DNA of 64,000 bases from Bradyrhizobium sp. Ec3.3 (GTDB lineage Bacteria > Pseudomonadota > Alphaproteobacteria > Rhizobiales > Xanthobacteraceae): contig NZ_AXAS01000015.1 of assembly GCF_000472925.1 (NCBI RefSeq), positions 124,001-188,000 on the forward strand. The letters are read 5' to 3'. This document shows, in pieces, positions 62,976 through 64,000 of the stretch (position 1 is its first letter; every line of letters begins with the position of its first letter). The notes under the pieces were generated by a model. It saw nothing but the letters and a program-made list of their open reading frames with translations, did no database searches and had not been told where the DNA came from. A program made the position numbers and the translations under genes.

Positions 62976-63347
62976 ATGAAGATCGCGCTTTTGTCGGCGG
63001 CACTCCTCGGAGGCCAATTGGTGATGCCCGTTTCCGATCGCGTTCCCCATTTGAATGTTGAGGCACTGTGCAAGGGCACAGCGGCCGATGACAAGGCGAA
63101 TGGAATCGTTTTGGGGCAGAGTTTCGACAACTGCATGAGCGATGAAACGAAGGCTCAGCAGCAGCTGGTTGCCCTTTGGTCGGCAAATGCCGGTCCTGTT
63201 CGCGATCGCTGCGAAAAGGAGGCTACTTCAATTGCCTTCGCTCAAAGCTACGTTGATCTCCTCACTTGTATCCAGGAAGGCGACCCCGCGAGTCCGCCGT
63301 CCGGAGCCCCGTCAAACCGAGCAAGCAAGAAGCGAGACGCGAAGTAG
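62976..63347 (+). CDS. Hypothetical secreted protein
   Basis: The 123-residue product has a short signal-like N-terminus (MKIALLSAALLGGQLVMPVS), three or four spaced cysteines (EALCKGT, DNCMSDE, RDRCEKE, LTCIQEG) and a basic, Ser/Pro-rich tail. GGGAGGTC precedes ATG 62976, so translation is likely. I recognise no named family. It lies inside the segment bracketed by the duplicated junction, next to another small exported protein. Confidence 0.7.
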   Translation: MKIALLSAALLGGQLVMPVSDRVPHLNVEALCKGTAADDKANGIVLGQSFDNCMSDETKAQQQLVALWSANAGPVRDRCEKEATSIAFAQSYVDLLTCIQEGDPASPPSGAPSNRASKKRDAK

Positions 63348-63375
63348 ATCTGTCGAACTAACAAAGGAGGCTGTC

Positions 63376-63657
63376 ATGCAATACAGAACAAAACTGTGGT
63401 TGGCCGGCGCCGTTATTGCCTGCGCAGCCATAAGCTCGGTGCAGTGGTCAGAAGATGGACTTTCGTTCTCGATTCAGAGCGCACAGGCCCGCGTCGGGCG
63501 GCCAGCGACGCCAGTAAGTGTCGCCGGCGTCGCGCGTCGTACAACGCGCCGCGCCGTCGTCGGCGGTGCGGCCGTAGGTGCAGCGGCCGCTGGAGCCGCC
63601 GTAGTGGCGCCAACTTGCGCCCGCGTGCTGGTCAATGGTGTGTGGGTCTGTCGCTAG
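63376..63657 (+). CDS. Small exported hypothetical protein
   Basis: The 93-residue product has an N-terminal signal or anchor (KLWLAGAVIACAAISS), a basic middle, an Ala/Gly-rich hydrophobic stretch (VVGGAAVGAAAAGAAVVAP) and a C-terminus with two cysteines (TCARVLVNGVWVCR). AAAGGAGG lies five bases before ATG 63376, an excellent ribosome site that fixes the start. It follows the previous small gene by 28 bases, so both are probably one operon. The function is unknown. Confidence 0.72.
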   Translation: MQYRTKLWLAGAVIACAAISSVQWSEDGLSFSIQSAQARVGRPATPVSVAGVARRTTRRAVVGGAAVGAAAAGAAVVAPTCARVLVNGVWVCR

Positions 63658-63680
63658 GCGAGCGAACGGTCCTTTGGAGG

Positions 63681-63771
63681 TGATCGCAGCGACCGCACTC
63701 GTGGTCGTCCGCGTCGCCTTTGCGCGGCGGGTTGGGTGAGGCCGTCGCCTCACCCCTGTCCCATCACCGTC
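63681..63771. repeat. Duplicated gene junction, copy 2
   Basis: This copy repeats the end of the EamA gene (in frame it reads ATALVVVRVAFARRVG and a stop, without a gene before it) and the junction to the EAL gene, whose true 3' end it contains. It marks the right border of the bracketed segment. Confidence 0.85.
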
Positions 63772-64000
63772 CGCGTCAGCGCGCTCCTTGCGAACTTCTT
63801 CAGCGGCATCGGCTTGCCGAAAAGATAGCCCTGCACGAGATCGAAGCCGATCTCGTTGGCAGCGACGAGATCGGCGCGGGTTTCGATGCCTTCGGCGACG
63901 CTGTGCGCGCCGTAGTCGCGAGCGAGCTCGACGATGTGGCGGCACACGTTGCGCTTCAGCGCATCGTTGCTGCTGCCGGTGACGAAGTGCCGGTCGGCCT
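63750..64000 (-). CDS. EAL-domain protein, C-terminal end (partial)
   Basis: The frame runs off the right end of the window. It encodes the end of an EAL cyclic-di-GMP phosphodiesterase domain: NVCRHIVELARDYGAHSVAE, GIET, LVAANEIGFDLVQGYLFGKP and a short tail ending RTVMGQG. Only the last part of the domain is visible, so catalytic competence and the N-terminal domains cannot be judged. Confidence 0.88.
   Translation of the reverse strand, partial: ADRHFVTGSSNDALKRNVCRHIVELARDYGAHSVAEGIETRADLVAANEIGFDLVQGYLFGKPMPLKKFARSALTRTVMGQG

Noticed and set aside
62586..63050. A 154-codon minus-strand frame after the EamA gene
   Set aside because: Only its last codons resemble the end of the EAL protein because of the duplicated junction. 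The rest is antisense to the DUF1214 remnant and the start of the next small gene.

Overview
The window looks like chromosome of a Bradyrhizobium or a very close relative (Alphaproteobacteria, Hyphomicrobiales). The evidence is uniformly high GC with strong G/C third positions, the order mdh-sucC-sucD-sucA-sucB-lpd, a separate F1 operon (atpHAGDC) without the Fo genes, the block rplU-rpmA...obgE-proB-proA-nadD-rsfS-rlmH-envC-ctpA, and several families of intergenic palindromes of the kind scattered through Bradyrhizobium chromosomes. The assignment is by recognition, not by a search.

Layout. 0.1-2.0 kb: RNA cyclic phosphodiesterase (thpR) and the AFG1-like ATPase zapE. 2.2-13.3 kb: a TCA-cycle block on + (mdh, sucC, a DUF1579-type gene, sucD, sucA, sucB, an SDR, lpd, a small membrane protein) giving malate dehydrogenase, succinyl-CoA synthetase and the whole 2-oxoglutarate dehydrogenase complex. 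13.5-18.2 kb: a DUF4337 membrane protein, xerC, priA and rlpA (chromosome and envelope maintenance). 18.9-23.9 kb: atpHAGDC. 24.1-25.8 kb: a membrane class III nucleotide cyclase. 26-43.2 kb: a long, mostly minus-strand block of two tandem RppH-like Nudix genes, a divergent polysaccharide deacetylase, ctpA, an EnvC-like protein, rlmH, rsfS, nadD, proA, proB, obgE, a GNAT gene, rpmA and rplU, interrupted by a Bug-type binding protein, a sulfatase, a frameshifted MaoC gene and an EamA transporter. 43.6-44.7 kb: a ROK-like protein whose motifs are in circularly permuted order. 44.7-47.0 kb: a gene-poor stretch around tRNA-Ser(CGA) with small hypothetical genes. 47.1-56.1 kb: a sugar locus with a ROK repressor, fructokinase, zwf and edd on the minus strand facing a fructose-type ABC importer (frcB-frcC-frcA), with a clear palindromic operator in the divergent promoter. 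56.2-64.0 kb: PhzF-like protein, LLM flavin monooxygenase, DUF2157 plus GDYXXLXY pair, a MocR-type regulator divergent from an EamA exporter, then an insertion-like segment and the end of an EAL-domain gene.

Most of the window is conserved housekeeping DNA. I see no defence system, CRISPR array, transposase or phage gene, and no clear new multi-gene system. The best leads are the permuted ROK-like protein (43.6-44.7 kb), the 91-bp duplicated DMT/EAL gene junction that brackets about 1.1 kb of foreign-looking small genes (62.5-63.8 kb), the single-base frameshift in the MaoC gene, the operator of the sugar locus, and an rsfS gene that appears to lack an ATG start.
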